64,000 bases of DNA from CAILZL01 sp049840395 (lineage in GTDB: Bacteria > Pseudomonadota > Gammaproteobacteria > Steroidobacterales > Steroidobacteraceae): positions 124,001 through 188,000 of the forward strand of contig JASGLD010000002.1 of the NCBI GenBank assembly GCA_049840395.1, written 5' to 3'. Below are positions 33,548 to 41,996 of the stretch, one piece after another. Each line of letters opens with the position of its first letter. The stretch's first letter is position 1. Under the pieces are notes generated by a model. That model saw nothing but the letters and a program-made list of their open reading frames with translations. It ran no database searches and was not told where the DNA came from. A program made the translations under genes and the position numbers.

Positions 33548-34645
33548 TTAAGACAGTGCCGAGACAAAATCCGCAAACGAAAACTCGCGCTGCACGCGCA
33601 CTTCGCCATTCAATTCCTTGATGGCAATGGCCGGCATACGCACGCCATTGAACCAGTTCTTCTTTACCATCGTGTAACCGGCGGCGTTCTCGATGGAGAG
33701 ACGGTCACCGACCTGCAATGGCTGCTCGAAACGAAATTCACCGAAGATATCGCCAGCCAGGCAGGACTTGCCGCATACCATCACCGGATGCGCGCCGGTG
33801 TTGGGCTCAATGCGGGCGCTCTGCCGGTAAATCAACAGATCCAGCATGTGCGCTTCAATCGAGCTGTCGACCACGGCCAGCGCTTTGCCGTTGTTCAAGG
33901 TGTCGAGCACGGTGACTTCCAGCGTGGTGCTGTTGGTGATCGCGGCTTCGCCGGGTTCCAGGTACACCTGCACGCCATAGCGCTCGGAGAAAGCTTTGAG
34001 CCGGGCACAGAATTGCTCCAGCGGATAGCCATCGGCCACGAAGTGAATGCCGCCGCCCAGGCTTACCCACTGCACGCGCTTGAGCAGCGTGCCGAAACGT
34101 TGCTCGATCTGGCTCAGCATGCGCTCGAACAGGGCGAAGTCTTCGTTCTCGCAGTTGTTGTGGATCATGAAGCCGGTGACTTGATTGAGCACCGCTTCCA
34201 CCTTGTTCACATCCCATTCGCCCAGGCGGCTATGCGGACGCGCCGGATCGGCTAGATCGAAGCTGGAACTGCTGACGCCTGGATTCAGGCGCAGACCGCG
34301 CGGGATGCCTGCGCTGTGGTCTTTGAAACGCTGTAGCTGACCAATGGAGTTGAAGATGATCTTGTCGGCGTTGGCCACGACTTCATCGATTTCATGTTCG
34401 GCGTAGGCCACGCTATATGCATGCGTTTCGCCGCCGAATTTTTCGCGCCCGAGTTTCACCTCGTACAGCGAAGAGGAAGTGGTGCCATCCATGTACTCGC
34501 GCATCTGATCGAACACCGACCAGGTGGCGAAGCATTTCAGCGCCAGCAGGGTTTTCGCGCCCGAATGCTGGCGTACGTACTGCATCTTTTTCAGATTGCG
34601 CAGTAGCTTGCTTTTGTCGATCAGGTAGAACGGAGTTTGAATCAT
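33548..34645 (-). CDS. nspC: Carboxynorspermidine decarboxylase
   Basis: 365 residues. PLP-dependent alanine-racemase-fold decarboxylase: PLP lysine in KTLLALKCF, SLGGGIHFVADGYP, YLEPGEAAI and CGKSCLAGDIFGEF at the active site, all typical of NspC. It releases CO2 from carboxy(nor)spermidine to give the polyamine. It is first in a two-gene polyamine operon and is preceded by a long, hairpin-rich leader. Confidence 0.95.
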   Translation of the reverse strand: MIQTPFYLIDKSKLLRNLKKMQYVRQHSGAKTLLALKCFATWSVFDQMREYMDGTTSSSLYEVKLGREKFGGETHAYSVAYAEHEIDEVVANADKIIFNSIGQLQRFKDHSAGIPRGLRLNPGVSSSSFDLADPARPHSRLGEWDVNKVEAVLNQVTGFMIHNNCENEDFALFERMLSQIEQRFGTLLKRVQWVSLGGGIHFVADGYPLEQFCARLKAFSERYGVQVYLEPGEAAITNSTTLEVTVLDTLNNGKALAVVDSSIEAHMLDLLIYRQSARIEPNTGAHPVMVCGKSCLAGDIFGEFRFEQPLQVGDRLSIENAAGYTMVKKNWFNGVRMPAIAIKELNGEVRVQREFSFADFVSALS

Positions 34646-34689
34646 CGGCTCGCTAAAATTCAGGCTGGGTAATCGTTAGATTAGGAACA

Positions 34690-34920
34690 GCAGCGCGAGC
34701 TTTCGTGCTTGGAAGGAGAGAAGTGGGTCGGTTACTTCACGCCATCGACATATCCATGTCGCGCCGCATAGGGCGAGGGCCTGTCAGATAGACAGACCGG
34801 GCGTGGGATCAGGGAAAACCTGACCAATCAATAGACCAGAAAATCGACCACATGGTTGCCTCAGGGGGAAACCGGGGAAAGGGCGCGCAGATTACAGGCG
34901 CAGCACCGTTGAGGCAACCC
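34690..34920. other. Hairpin-rich region between nspC and tadA, candidate structured RNA
   Basis: The nspC-tadA gap has no gene but contains at least four perfect hairpins: CGACAT/ATGTCG (34746-34761), CTGTC/GACAG (34781-34795), TCAGG/CCTGA (34809-34823) and a 10-bp closing stem GGTTGCCTCA/TGAGGCAACC (34854-34919) around 46 structured bases. Three GACCA words recur at exact 12-base steps (34822, 34834, 34846). If transcribed on the minus strand this is the nspC leader. I do not recognise a known RNA family. Confidence 0.4.
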
Positions 34921-35015
34921 ATTTAAACCAATGACATGCCGCTGCTTTCTGTTCATTAAACATGGGCAGCGTGCAGTCAGTAGAATGCGGCCAATTTGCT
35001 GGGAAATTTTGTTCG

Positions 35016-35474
35016 ATGTCTGACGATCACACATTTATGTTACGTGCGCTGGAGCTGGCGCGAATGGCCGAAGCCGCAGGTGAAGTGCCGGTGGGCGCAG
35101 TGATTGTCAAAGACGGGCAGATCATTGCCGAAGGCTGGAATCGTCCCATCGGTACGCATGATCCCAGTGCACACGCCGAGATGGTGGCGATGCGCGCCGC
35201 CGCGCAGGCATTGGGTAACTATCGCCTACTCGACACGACCTTGTATGTGACCTTGGAGCCCTGCGCCATGTGCGCCGGCGCGATGGTGCATGCGCGTGTG
35301 AAGCGCCTGGTGTATGCGGCTACCGATCCACGCGCCGGTGCGGCGGGTACGATCTTCAACATCACCCAGCATGAGGCTTTGAATCATCGCCTTGATGTGA
35401 CCGGCGGTGTGATGGCGGAGGAGTGCGGCGCGGTGCTGCGGAATTTCTTTGCGGCGAAAAGAAAGCAGAGTTAG
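35016..35474 (+). CDS. tadA: tRNA-specific adenosine deaminase
   Basis: 152 residues from MSDDHTF; the frame is open 54 bases further up, but this start fits the family. Zn-dependent deaminase that converts A34 of tRNA-Arg to inosine. Motifs: DPSAHAEMVAMR (HAE with catalytic Glu), TLEPCAMCAGAMVHAR (PCxxC), and DPRAGAAGTIFN. A TAGAAT hexamer about 35 bases upstream may be a -10. tadA and mltF are neighbours in many gammaproteobacteria, here convergent. Confidence 0.95.
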   Translation: MSDDHTFMLRALELARMAEAAGEVPVGAVIVKDGQIIAEGWNRPIGTHDPSAHAEMVAMRAAAQALGNYRLLDTTLYVTLEPCAMCAGAMVHARVKRLVYAATDPRAGAAGTIFNITQHEALNHRLDVTGGVMAEECGAVLRNFFAAKRKQS

Positions 35475-35496
35475 AAGCAGAGAAATTTATTCCATT

Positions 35497-35554
35497 GTAG
35501 GTCGGGTTTTATACCCGACTCCGAGATCGCTGTCGGGTATAAAACCCGACCTAC
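35497..35554. repeat. Family C palindromic repeat
   Basis: GTAGGTCGGGTTTTATACCCG mirrors CGGGTATAAAACCCGACCTAC across a 16-base centre. It lies between tadA and mltF next to a half family D element. Confidence 0.85.
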
Positions 35555-35576
35555 AAGTAAGTTGAATTATTGTTTC

Positions 35577-35604
35577 ACTGGATGCCCGCCTACGCGGGCA
35601 TGAC
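35577..35604. repeat. Family D half element
   Basis: ACTGGATGCCCGCC-TACG-CGGGCATGAC, the right-hand hairpin of the family D unit, without the left half seen at 30819 and 61731. Confidence 0.75.
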
Positions 35605-35625
35605 GTTAACAAGCTTTCTTCGTTA

Positions 35626-37011
35626 TCAATTCTCCCTCGCCCCTTCCATCGCCTCAATCTTCGAAGCCAAACCGCCTTCAGCACCCACCCAATCCAGCAT
35701 CGACATATATAGCTTGATGCTGTCGACGAACTGCACCGGCTCCCAGCCGCGCGCGTAGCCACGCTTGGCCTGCGAGTACCATTTTTCCTGGGTGAGCAGC
35801 GGCAGGTATTCGCGCACCACCTCCCACTTGTCGGGGTCCTTGCCATCCGCCTGTGCGAACACGCGCGCATCTTCGATATGGCCGAAGCCCATGTTGTAAC
35901 AGGCCAGCGCGAACCAGGTGCGGTCCGGTTCTTTGATGCGTCCGGGAATCATCTTGCGCACATAAATAAAGTAACGCGCGCCGCCCAGAATGCTTTGTTG
36001 CGGATCAAGCCGGTCGACCACGCCCAGGCTGCTGGCGGTATCGTCGGTGAGCATCATCAAGCCGCGTACGCCGGTGGGCGAGGTGGCATCGGGTATCCAC
36101 TTGGATTCCTGATAACCAATCGCCGCCAGCATGCGCCAGTCCATGCCCACGGCAGAGGCCGATTCCTTGAACCAGTCCAAGTACAGCGGCAGGCGTTCCT
36201 TTACGTCGATGATGAAGTTACGCGCATGCAATACCGGCGTGCTGGCCTTCTTGCTGTAGTAGGCATCCAGCACGGTGGCCAATCGACCATCGGACTCGAT
36301 AACGGAGAAGAACGAAGTCACGCGGCTGAGCAGCGTGGTGTCCCCGGTGTTCACCAGCCAGGCGATGGACTTGCCCTGGGTCAGGCTGAAGGCGATGGCG
36401 ATGTCCGGATGAAAGCTGCGACCGATGGCGAACTCATTTGAGTCGGCAATGGTGTAATCGAATTCATTACGCGACAGCCGATAGAGCAGGCTGTCGATTT
36501 CTGCATCGGGGTTCTCGACCCAGCTAAGGTCGGGCGAGGTGGTACGTAGACGTGCCAGTGTGGCGGCATGCGGACTGTCGGTGGCCACTTCAATCTGGCC
36601 ATTGCGACTGGCTTCCAGCAGATTGCGTGGCCGCTCGGCGCCGCTGCGGTAGATCAAGTGTTCCTTCACCAATTGATACGCCGGGCCATAGCTGGTCTCG
36701 GCCGGCGCCGCCTGCTCGCGGGCCAGGCCGGCCGCAGCAATGTGTGCACGACCGGAGGAGACTTCCTTGCGCAGCTCGCCGGGATTGCGCACCGAATAGA
36801 TGTTCAGCGCCACGCCCAGATCGGCCGCGAACTGCGCCGCCAGATCGTACTCCGGCCCCTGCGGACCATCGCCGCCCAGGTAGTACGTGCTCGGGTTGTT
36901 GAGCGTCACCACGCGCAGCTCGCCGGCGCTCAGGATCTGATCCAGCGTGCTGGGCGGTTGCGAGCAGGTGCCTAGCAACAGGCTGGCGATGATGGCGAGA
37001 GCCGCTTTCAA
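35626..37011 (-). CDS. mltF: Membrane-bound lytic murein transglycosylase F
   Basis: About 461 residues from a TTG that follows AGGGG by 11 bases; a GTG 39 bases upstream is an alternative without a ribosome site. Lipoprotein signal LAIIASLLLGTCSQ. Then an SBP_bac_3 domain (about 30-255; ILSAGELRVVTLNNPSTYYLG) and the SLT catalytic domain (about 270-400) with Glu in AIGYQESKWIPDATSPTGVRG. The enzyme cleaves glycan strands to 1,6-anhydro ends. Shorter than the 518-residue E. coli protein, but both domains are whole. Confidence 0.92.
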   Translation of the reverse strand: MKAALAIIASLLLGTCSQPPSTLDQILSAGELRVVTLNNPSTYYLGGDGPQGPEYDLAAQFAADLGVALNIYSVRNPGELRKEVSSGRAHIAAAGLAREQAAPAETSYGPAYQLVKEHLIYRSGAERPRNLLEASRNGQIEVATDSPHAATLARLRTTSPDLSWVENPDAEIDSLLYRLSRNEFDYTIADSNEFAIGRSFHPDIAIAFSLTQGKSIAWLVNTGDTTLLSRVTSFFSVIESDGRLATVLDAYYSKKASTPVLHARNFIIDVKERLPLYLDWFKESASAVGMDWRMLAAIGYQESKWIPDATSPTGVRGLMMLTDDTASSLGVVDRLDPQQSILGGARYFIYVRKMIPGRIKEPDRTWFALACYNMGFGHIEDARVFAQADGKDPDKWEVVREYLPLLTQEKWYSQAKRGYARGWEPVQFVDSIKLYMSMLDWVGAEGGLASKIEAMEGAREN

Positions 37012-37091
37012 AACCGGTTGATCCCCTGGGTGAACCTTGTTCGCACTCACCAAAACGGTCGCACAAACAACTAGATTTGCCGGAACAGTTG

Positions 37092-37105
37092 TATAGAATA
37101 CCCGC
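37092..37105 (+). promoter_or_regulatory. Possible promoter of tRNA-Ser (-10 and GC-rich discriminator)
   Basis: TATAGAAT followed at once by ACCCGCCCGC, about 60 bases before the tRNA. An A/T-rich -10 with a G+C-rich discriminator is typical of stable-RNA promoters under stringent control. No clear -35 is seen. Confidence 0.3.
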
Positions 37106-37160
37106 CCGCATTGGCCGACCGCCAATCACATTCGCAGATTGTAGCGAATGTCCCATTTCC

Positions 37161-37250
<90 letters not shown>

Positions 37251-37259
37251 AATAAAAAA

Positions 37260-37287
37260 GCCCACCCCGTCGCGGGGTGGGCTTTTT
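37260..37287 (+). terminator. Intrinsic terminator of tRNA-Ser
   Basis: Perfect 10-bp stem GCCCACCCCG/CGGGGTGGGC with loop TCG, followed by TTTTTTATTT. It is also preceded by an A-run, so it could work in both directions. Confidence 0.9.
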
Positions 37288-37319
37288 TATTTGATGGCGA
37301 TGGCTGGGTGAGAACTCAC

Positions 37320-37410
37320 AGGGTTCGACAAATTTGTTGGGAACAAATTTGGCCAGCGAAGCTGGCGCGAAGCGCGCCGGCCATGGATGGCCTGAGGCGC
37401 AATCCCACCC
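37320..37410. repeat. Hairpin block splitting a T-arm-like sequence downstream of tRNA-Ser
   Basis: Four perfect hairpins stand in a row: CAAATTTGTT/AACAAATTTG, GCCAGC/GCTGGC, GCGC/GCGC (both with GAA loops) and GGCCAT/ATGGCC. They are bounded by AGGGTTCGA on the left and AATCCCACC on the right, the two halves of the tRNA-Ser T-arm (GGGTTCGAATCCCACC). The rest of the ~370-base gap before the next gene shows nothing recognisable. Confidence 0.6.
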
Positions 37411-37661
37411 GCTATATCAAAGCCTGCCGTGCCTCTTACTCAGATGCATTTGAGTGCAGCCTGCCATTTTTCCAAAACCGGACCCTACTTTCCAAAGTGA
37501 TGGCACCGCCCTTCTTGCAAACGGCCTAAGCTCTGGTAACTCCATTCCGGGCCAAGCTGGGTATTATAGCCCACGGGAGTCGGAGGCTGATGTGGTAATA
37601 GAGTTGTGCTTAAGAAAACAAGACGGATAGCCAAAAAGAATTAGATATAAGGAAGGCTGCT

Positions 37662-38993
37662 ATGGAGCATCGACGCAATTTGTTGATTCCAATTGGTGAA
37701 CATATTCCGCATGTAATGGTGGCGAGACTATTTGCGGAATTTGAGCAGTTGGTTGGTTCAAAATATTGGATACGTCGCGTCAATAATATTGAAAAGACTA
37801 TTCAGCAACATCCATTAGCAGGACATAGGCTATACAGAGAGAATGAATTTGCAGTCAGCCTAACGAAGTTCTCTCAGCAACAGGAATCGTTCGGAATACT
37901 GCCTGCAGTCGATACAACTGTTTTTAGCGACGTTAAGGCGATGCATACAATCGTTGGTTTCCTTCATGCTTACCGTGGAGGCGACGGTAAGCTAAAAGAA
38001 AAACTTTTGAGTCGCCTGATTGGTGACTTTCAAACGCCCGATGATTTGCGAGCGTTTCAAATGGAAATGTTTGTTGCCGCGAACTTTTTGCGTAGGGGGT
38101 ATAAGGTTGCTTTTGCGGACATGACTGATCTTGGTAGATTTGATTTGTTGGTCTCTAGCCATGACGGCGAGTTTGAAGTGGAATGTAAAAGCATATCGCC
38201 AACTATTGGTAGACCGGTTGATGATGCTGCGGAAGACGCACTTTATAGCAGAGTGAAAAAGGGAATTGAGCCCCTACTAGATGGCTTGCCAATGGGGATC
38301 GTCGTTAAAGTCACGCTTAAAGAAGCGATACCTAGCGACAACATTCTCCAAAAAGCGTTGGCACAAAAAATCATTGATGCAGTAAGGGATCGGATTGAAA
38401 TCAATACAACTGATTTAGTGATAAGGCTCACTGATTTTGGTCTCTGTACGCGTGGGCTGCTTGCTGGTATGGCGATGCCTCTGGATGCGCAACTAGAGGT
38501 CATTATGAAGATGATTAAAGGATTGAATAAGATTCCTGACGATCAAGCTGTATTGGTGCTGGATAATCAAGACGGGAGACTGATAGTTGTCACGGTAGAG
38601 GTTGCTTTACCGGTCACCAGCGTTTTTCAGATTTTTGATCGGCTAAATAAAGGTAGAAAGCGACAACTATCAGGGAAGCAAGCAGGGATTCTTTATGCAC
38701 AACTTGAGGGTTTTTCTTGGGAGGAATTCAATAAGACATTTCATCCGGAAATGGATATGAGCGGTCAACTTCAGAGAACTGAATTTGGCGTTGAGATAAG
38801 AGGAGCTTCAGTGCAATACCTCAATAAGCGTAAAGCGGAAAAGTTGAGCGGCATAATTTTTCTTTCACGAGCAGATCGAGAGCTGAGAACGGCTAAGCCG
38901 TGTTACTACGGTAGCGGAAGCTTTGGGGTCATAACTAAATTAGGAGCGATAAACAACAGGGCATTTGAGCGAGCCTTTTTCACGCAGCCCTGA
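37662..38993 (+). CDS. Uncharacterised protein with a PD-(D/E)XK nuclease signature
   Basis: 443 residues, base composition visibly richer in A+T than its neighbours. AAGGAAGG precedes the ATG. I do not recognise a named family. Residues 130-180 fit the PD-(D/E)XK nuclease core: helix with E135 (AFQMEMFVAANFLRRGYKVAF), then GRFDLLV with D161, and FEVECKS with E174 and K176 in the ExK position. The remaining ~260 residues are mixed alpha/beta without known motifs. It stands alone downstream of a tRNA gene, as imported cargo or defence genes often do. It could instead be a DNA-repair or regulatory protein with an inactive core. Confidence 0.7.
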   Translation: MEHRRNLLIPIGEHIPHVMVARLFAEFEQLVGSKYWIRRVNNIEKTIQQHPLAGHRLYRENEFAVSLTKFSQQQESFGILPAVDTTVFSDVKAMHTIVGFLHAYRGGDGKLKEKLLSRLIGDFQTPDDLRAFQMEMFVAANFLRRGYKVAFADMTDLGRFDLLVSSHDGEFEVECKSISPTIGRPVDDAAEDALYSRVKKGIEPLLDGLPMGIVVKVTLKEAIPSDNILQKALAQKIIDAVRDRIEINTTDLVIRLTDFGLCTRGLLAGMAMPLDAQLEVIMKMIKGLNKIPDDQAVLVLDNQDGRLIVVTVEVALPVTSVFQIFDRLNKGRKRQLSGKQAGILYAQLEGFSWEEFNKTFHPEMDMSGQLQRTEFGVEIRGASVQYLNKRKAEKLSGIIFLSRADRELRTAKPCYYGSGSFGVITKLGAINNRAFERAFFTQP

Positions 38994-39113
38994 TGCTTAT
39001 TTATGACTTGGCGTGTCGGAATATTTCGCTAGAAATTTTCTGGACATCTTCTCGATGTTGAATGATGCGAAATCCTTCATAGCCTGCCGTTCCAGTCGCG
39101 CGGGCAGTTACCA

Positions 39114-39623
39114 CTACCGCTCAACCTCCACCTCCACACTCTCGCCCAAATCTCTAGGCTGACTCCCAGTCAACGCAGCAATCGCATAGTCATACAACTG
39201 CGTCAGCTTGTTCTTCTGCACATCCCAGTAATGCGCACGCTTGATATCCACTCTCAGTAAGGCGACATCCGGATCGGAAGGGCCATTGGGAAACCAGGCC
39301 TGGTTCATAGGCGACCACAGCGCTTTCTTGTGTTCCAGCGAATCGTCCAGAACCACCTTGCCGGATACGGAGACATAGGTGTCCTTGCCGGGATCGGCAT
39401 AGGAGATGCCGACGTGATGATCGCCGGTGATGTCGTTCAGTACGCCACCCGCTTTCGATATGAAGAACCACAGCGTGCTTGGATCATCCGAGTTCAGCGC
39501 CTGGGTGGTCAATGGCCGGGAGACCAGCGTGCCGTCTGAAGTACGTGTGGTGAACATCGCGAACTTGATGTCCTTGATCAGATCGCGAAGGGTGTGCAAG
39601 GAATCTTCCATTGTGTTGCTCAT
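39114..39623 (-). CDS. Pyridoxamine 5'-phosphate oxidase family (general stress protein 26-like)
   Basis: 169 residues from MSNTMEDS, with GAGG before the ATG. Split-barrel flavin-binding fold: IKFAMFTTRTSDGTLVSRPLT, TLWFFISKAGGVLNDI, VGISYADPGKDTYVSVSGK and AHYWDV. It matches the COG3871-like stress proteins, which bind FMN or FAD, rather than true PdxH. A small soluble protein, monocistronic. Function unproven. Confidence 0.88.
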   Translation of the reverse strand: MSNTMEDSLHTLRDLIKDIKFAMFTTRTSDGTLVSRPLTTQALNSDDPSTLWFFISKAGGVLNDITGDHHVGISYADPGKDTYVSVSGKVVLDDSLEHKKALWSPMNQAWFPNGPSDPDVALLRVDIKRAHYWDVQKNKLTQLYDYAIAALTGSQPRDLGESVEVEVER

Positions 39624-39841
39624 GGTGTGCCTCGTTGGAATCCGGATTCGCGTTACAGGAGGAAATCGCATTACCGACCAGCGGTGATTTGGCCCCTTAA
39701 CCTTGAGGCTTTATTGATAGCAATCGCTTGCACGGGTGTCGCTAGTACATTGGCGTACCTGCTTGTCCGCCATTTCTTACTCTCTGCCGAAGCTTGTAGC
39801 GACCGGATGGGGCGTCGGTTGTTGTTCTCAACGCAAATAAA

Positions 39842-39870
39842 AACGCCCATCCCGAATCGGGATGGGCGTT
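39842..39870 (-). terminator. Intrinsic terminator of the nitroreductase-like gene
   Basis: Perfect 13-bp stem AACGCCCATCCCG/CGGGATGGGCGTT with a 3-base loop; on the minus strand it runs into GTTTTTATTT. It lies 30 bases past the stop of the next gene. Confidence 0.9.
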
Positions 39871-39901
39871 AGTTAGCAGCGGGGTATTTCCTCTCTGCCG
39901 G

Positions 39902-40591
39902 TTACTTTTTCTCGTAACCGTAGGTCTGTCCACCGACCATACGCAGGCGGGGGAATTCCTTCTTCATCAAATCGGTGAAGGCATTGTTGGCGGCGCCGGC
40001 GCGGTAGACCGCCGAGCAGCCGGCGACGGCGCAGTACAAATAACCGGCCATGCTCTTATGGCCGATCTCGATATTGCCCCAGCCAAAACGTTCTTCGAAA
40101 TCGCGGCGGCTGCCGGGTGCATCAATGATGTCCAGGTCCAGCGCGAACATCACGTTCAACGGTGCGCCGGTGACAAAGGCCTGGTCGCCCAGCGACTTGC
40201 GTTGATCGCCGGCGATGAGCGGCAGCAGCGTGTGGGTTTCTGGATCGTGGCGATACACGCCGTCCTTGAGCATCACAAACACCACGCTGGCCTGCTTGGC
40301 TAGGCGTGCGAAACCGGTGGGGGCGGTGCGCTTGCTGCCCTCGGTACGGTTGACGCCATCAATCGCCCATAGAATGTTCGACAGATCTGCCTGCGACAGA
40401 TCGCGAGAGGTATCGACATCGCGCAGGCTTTCACGATTCTTGATGGCCTGCATGACCGTGCCGGGCTTGTCGAGCTGGGGTTCGGGCAGCTTGATGGGCT
40501 TGAGATTGCCGGCATCCAGGGCAGCGTGGGCCGCTAGCGGCGCAACCAGCAAGGTACAAGCGGCGGCCAGCAGACGAGAACGCAGTTTCAT
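39902..40591 (-). CDS. Exported nitroreductase-family protein
   Basis: 229 residues. Signal peptide with cleavage near AAHA|ALDA (residue 23). The rest follows the nitroreductase/SagB-type fold: PGTVMQAIKNRESLRDVDTSRDLSQADLSNILWAIDGVNR, AKQASVVFVMLKDGVY, and the C-terminal GYLYCAVAGCSAVYRAGAAN. FMN-dependent members reduce nitro groups or quinones or oxidise azolines. Export of this fold is uncommon but recurs in environmental bacteria. The strong terminator downstream suggests a single-gene transcript. Confidence 0.85.
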   Translation of the reverse strand: MKLRSRLLAAACTLLVAPLAAHAALDAGNLKPIKLPEPQLDKPGTVMQAIKNRESLRDVDTSRDLSQADLSNILWAIDGVNRTEGSKRTAPTGFARLAKQASVVFVMLKDGVYRHDPETHTLLPLIAGDQRKSLGDQAFVTGAPLNVMFALDLDIIDAPGSRRDFEERFGWGNIEIGHKSMAGYLYCAVAGCSAVYRAGAANNAFTDLMKKEFPRLRMVGGQTYGYEKK

Positions 40592-40976
40592 GCAGGGGTC
40601 TCCAGATATGGGGTGAGGCGATTTAGATAAAAGCGGAAAGATTAATTCCGTGTTCAGACAAGATTTTTAGCACAATTTATCCGGCGAACCGGTAACGAAT
40701 GGGTTGCACGTAGTTCTATTTGCGTGAAGTTTCGTCAACGTCGAACGGCGATGAGTGTGGAATGCAGGGAAGCGGGTCAGCGTGCTTGTCGTAATTCTGT
40801 TCTATTAGAGAGAGGACCGGGATTTTCAAGGAATCCACTAGTGATGACGCGATCATTCCGTTTGCACATGGCGCTGGATCATCAGTAGAACGGATGCACA
40901 GTTTTAGCTCGCTGCATTCGCATCATAGGGTCGAGAATACTGGTTTGAATCCATTCGAACCCATTGGATCTGGCGA
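40592..40976. other. Intergenic stretch, no gene seen
   Basis: Upstream flank of the nitroreductase-like gene. It should contain that gene's promoter; I see no gene, repeat or clear promoter hexamers. Confidence 0.5.
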
Positions 40977-41013
40977 AAAGGCTGCCGAAGTCATGTGAAC
41001 CTGGGCAGCCTTT
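40977..41013 (-). terminator. Intrinsic terminator of the histone H1-like gene
   Basis: AAAGGCTGCC pairs with GGCAGCCTTT; on the minus strand the 3' arm continues as CTTTTC. It begins five bases past the stop codon. Confidence 0.8.
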
Positions 41014-41017
41014 ATTT

Positions 41018-41293
41018 TTACTTCTTCTTCGCCGCTTTCTTTACTTTCTTGGCGACCGACTTCGCCTTGCTGCCGGCCTTCTTCTTGGCCTTGCTTACCT
41101 TGCGGGTGGCCTTGTGTGCCTTGGTAGCAACCTTGAGGGCGGCGGTGGCCGACTTCACCGAGGCCTTGCTGTTACGGAAGGCAGCCTTGGCTTCTTTCAG
41201 CTTCGCCTTCAACTGAGCGAGCAGTTCTTTGCCGGTGAGCACGACAGTATCCAGCACTGATTCTTCGGTTTTGTTTGCAGTCTTAGTCTTCAT
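41018..41293 (-). CDS. Lys/Ala-rich histone H1-like protein
   Basis: 91 residues from the ATG (a TTG lies just before it). The N-terminal third is helical (VVLTGKELLAQLKAKLKEAK), the rest is a low-complexity Lys/Ala tail (KSATAALKVATKAHKATRKV, ending KKVKKAAKKK), like the tail of histone H1 and bacterial AlgP/Hc1-type proteins. It probably binds DNA without sequence preference and affects nucleoid packing or expression. Low complexity prevents a firm family call. Confidence 0.8.
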   Translation of the reverse strand: MKTKTANKTEESVLDTVVLTGKELLAQLKAKLKEAKAAFRNSKASVKSATAALKVATKAHKATRKVSKAKKKAGSKAKSVAKKVKKAAKKK

Positions 41294-41308
41294 CAAGTTA
41301 GTCCCAAT

Positions 41309-41328
41309 AAAAAACCCGCAGTGGCGGG
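41309..41328 (-). terminator. Terminator-like hairpin in the leader of the H1-like gene
   Basis: On the minus strand CCCGC-CACT-GCGGG is followed directly by TTTTTT, about 15 bases before the H1-like start codon. It is either the end of an upstream transcript or an attenuator. Confidence 0.5.
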
Positions 41329-41996
41329 CGGCGGTAGAGTACTACAGGTTCAAGATGCATTGAGTGGGCATGTTTGAAATGCTGCGCTCAGTTCCAGAAA
41401 TACATCTCAAGGAATGCGCCGTGCCCTTCAGTGAGATCCATGAGGTCCTCTGCCTTTACATGTGGGTTGCACCCGACGAGCGATGGCATGTTTGAGTAGT
41501 TCTCACAGGGCAGAGTCAGGTCACTATCATCGTGTGTCGCATGCTTGCCTTACCGACTTCGGTTTCGCAGGGGGGGCAGTCGTCTGGCCAATGTTTGAAG
41601 ACGAAATGGCCATTGCCAGTGTTTAGATTCTGCCAGGCGCGTTGCCAAAAAAAGGGTGGGGCATTGAGTGCGTCGTGTCCTCTGCTTGTGGCCAAGCAAG
41701 TAGTTGTCCTAGCCGTTAGGACTCCAAACTCAAATGCTTATCATAAGTCAGAGGTCATCAGCGGAAGAGCATCAATTACTTCAGCTACGCAGCCAACCAG
41801 GCTCGATCATGAATCTCGAGTGTCTATTTGAGTCGCATGAATTCACGTTCAGGTATGTCGGCGGAATCGCCATAGAAGCGAAGAGCTTGAAAAATTGCGC
41901 GATCAATTTTCTATCAACCTTTAAGGCGGGATGCTTAAAGTGTAAATGTTCTGGGCTATACTCCGATTTAGGAATAATTTTAAAGGCGATTGGAAC
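41329..41996. other. Intergenic stretch, lower G+C, no supported gene
   Basis: About 670 bases between divergent genes. Short frames on both strands (such as 41532-41831) have no recognisable domain. Composition drifts towards A+T to the right, matching the gene that follows. It may contain decayed sequence. Confidence 0.45.

Noticed and set aside
34690..34920. 6S RNA, 4.5S RNA or RNase P RNA in the nspC-tadA gap
   Set aside because: None of the conserved core sequences of these RNAs is present on either strand.
17873..36000. Could the many palindromes be a CRISPR array
   Set aside because: The units are scattered, palindromic and of different families, with no regular spacers and no cas genes in the window.
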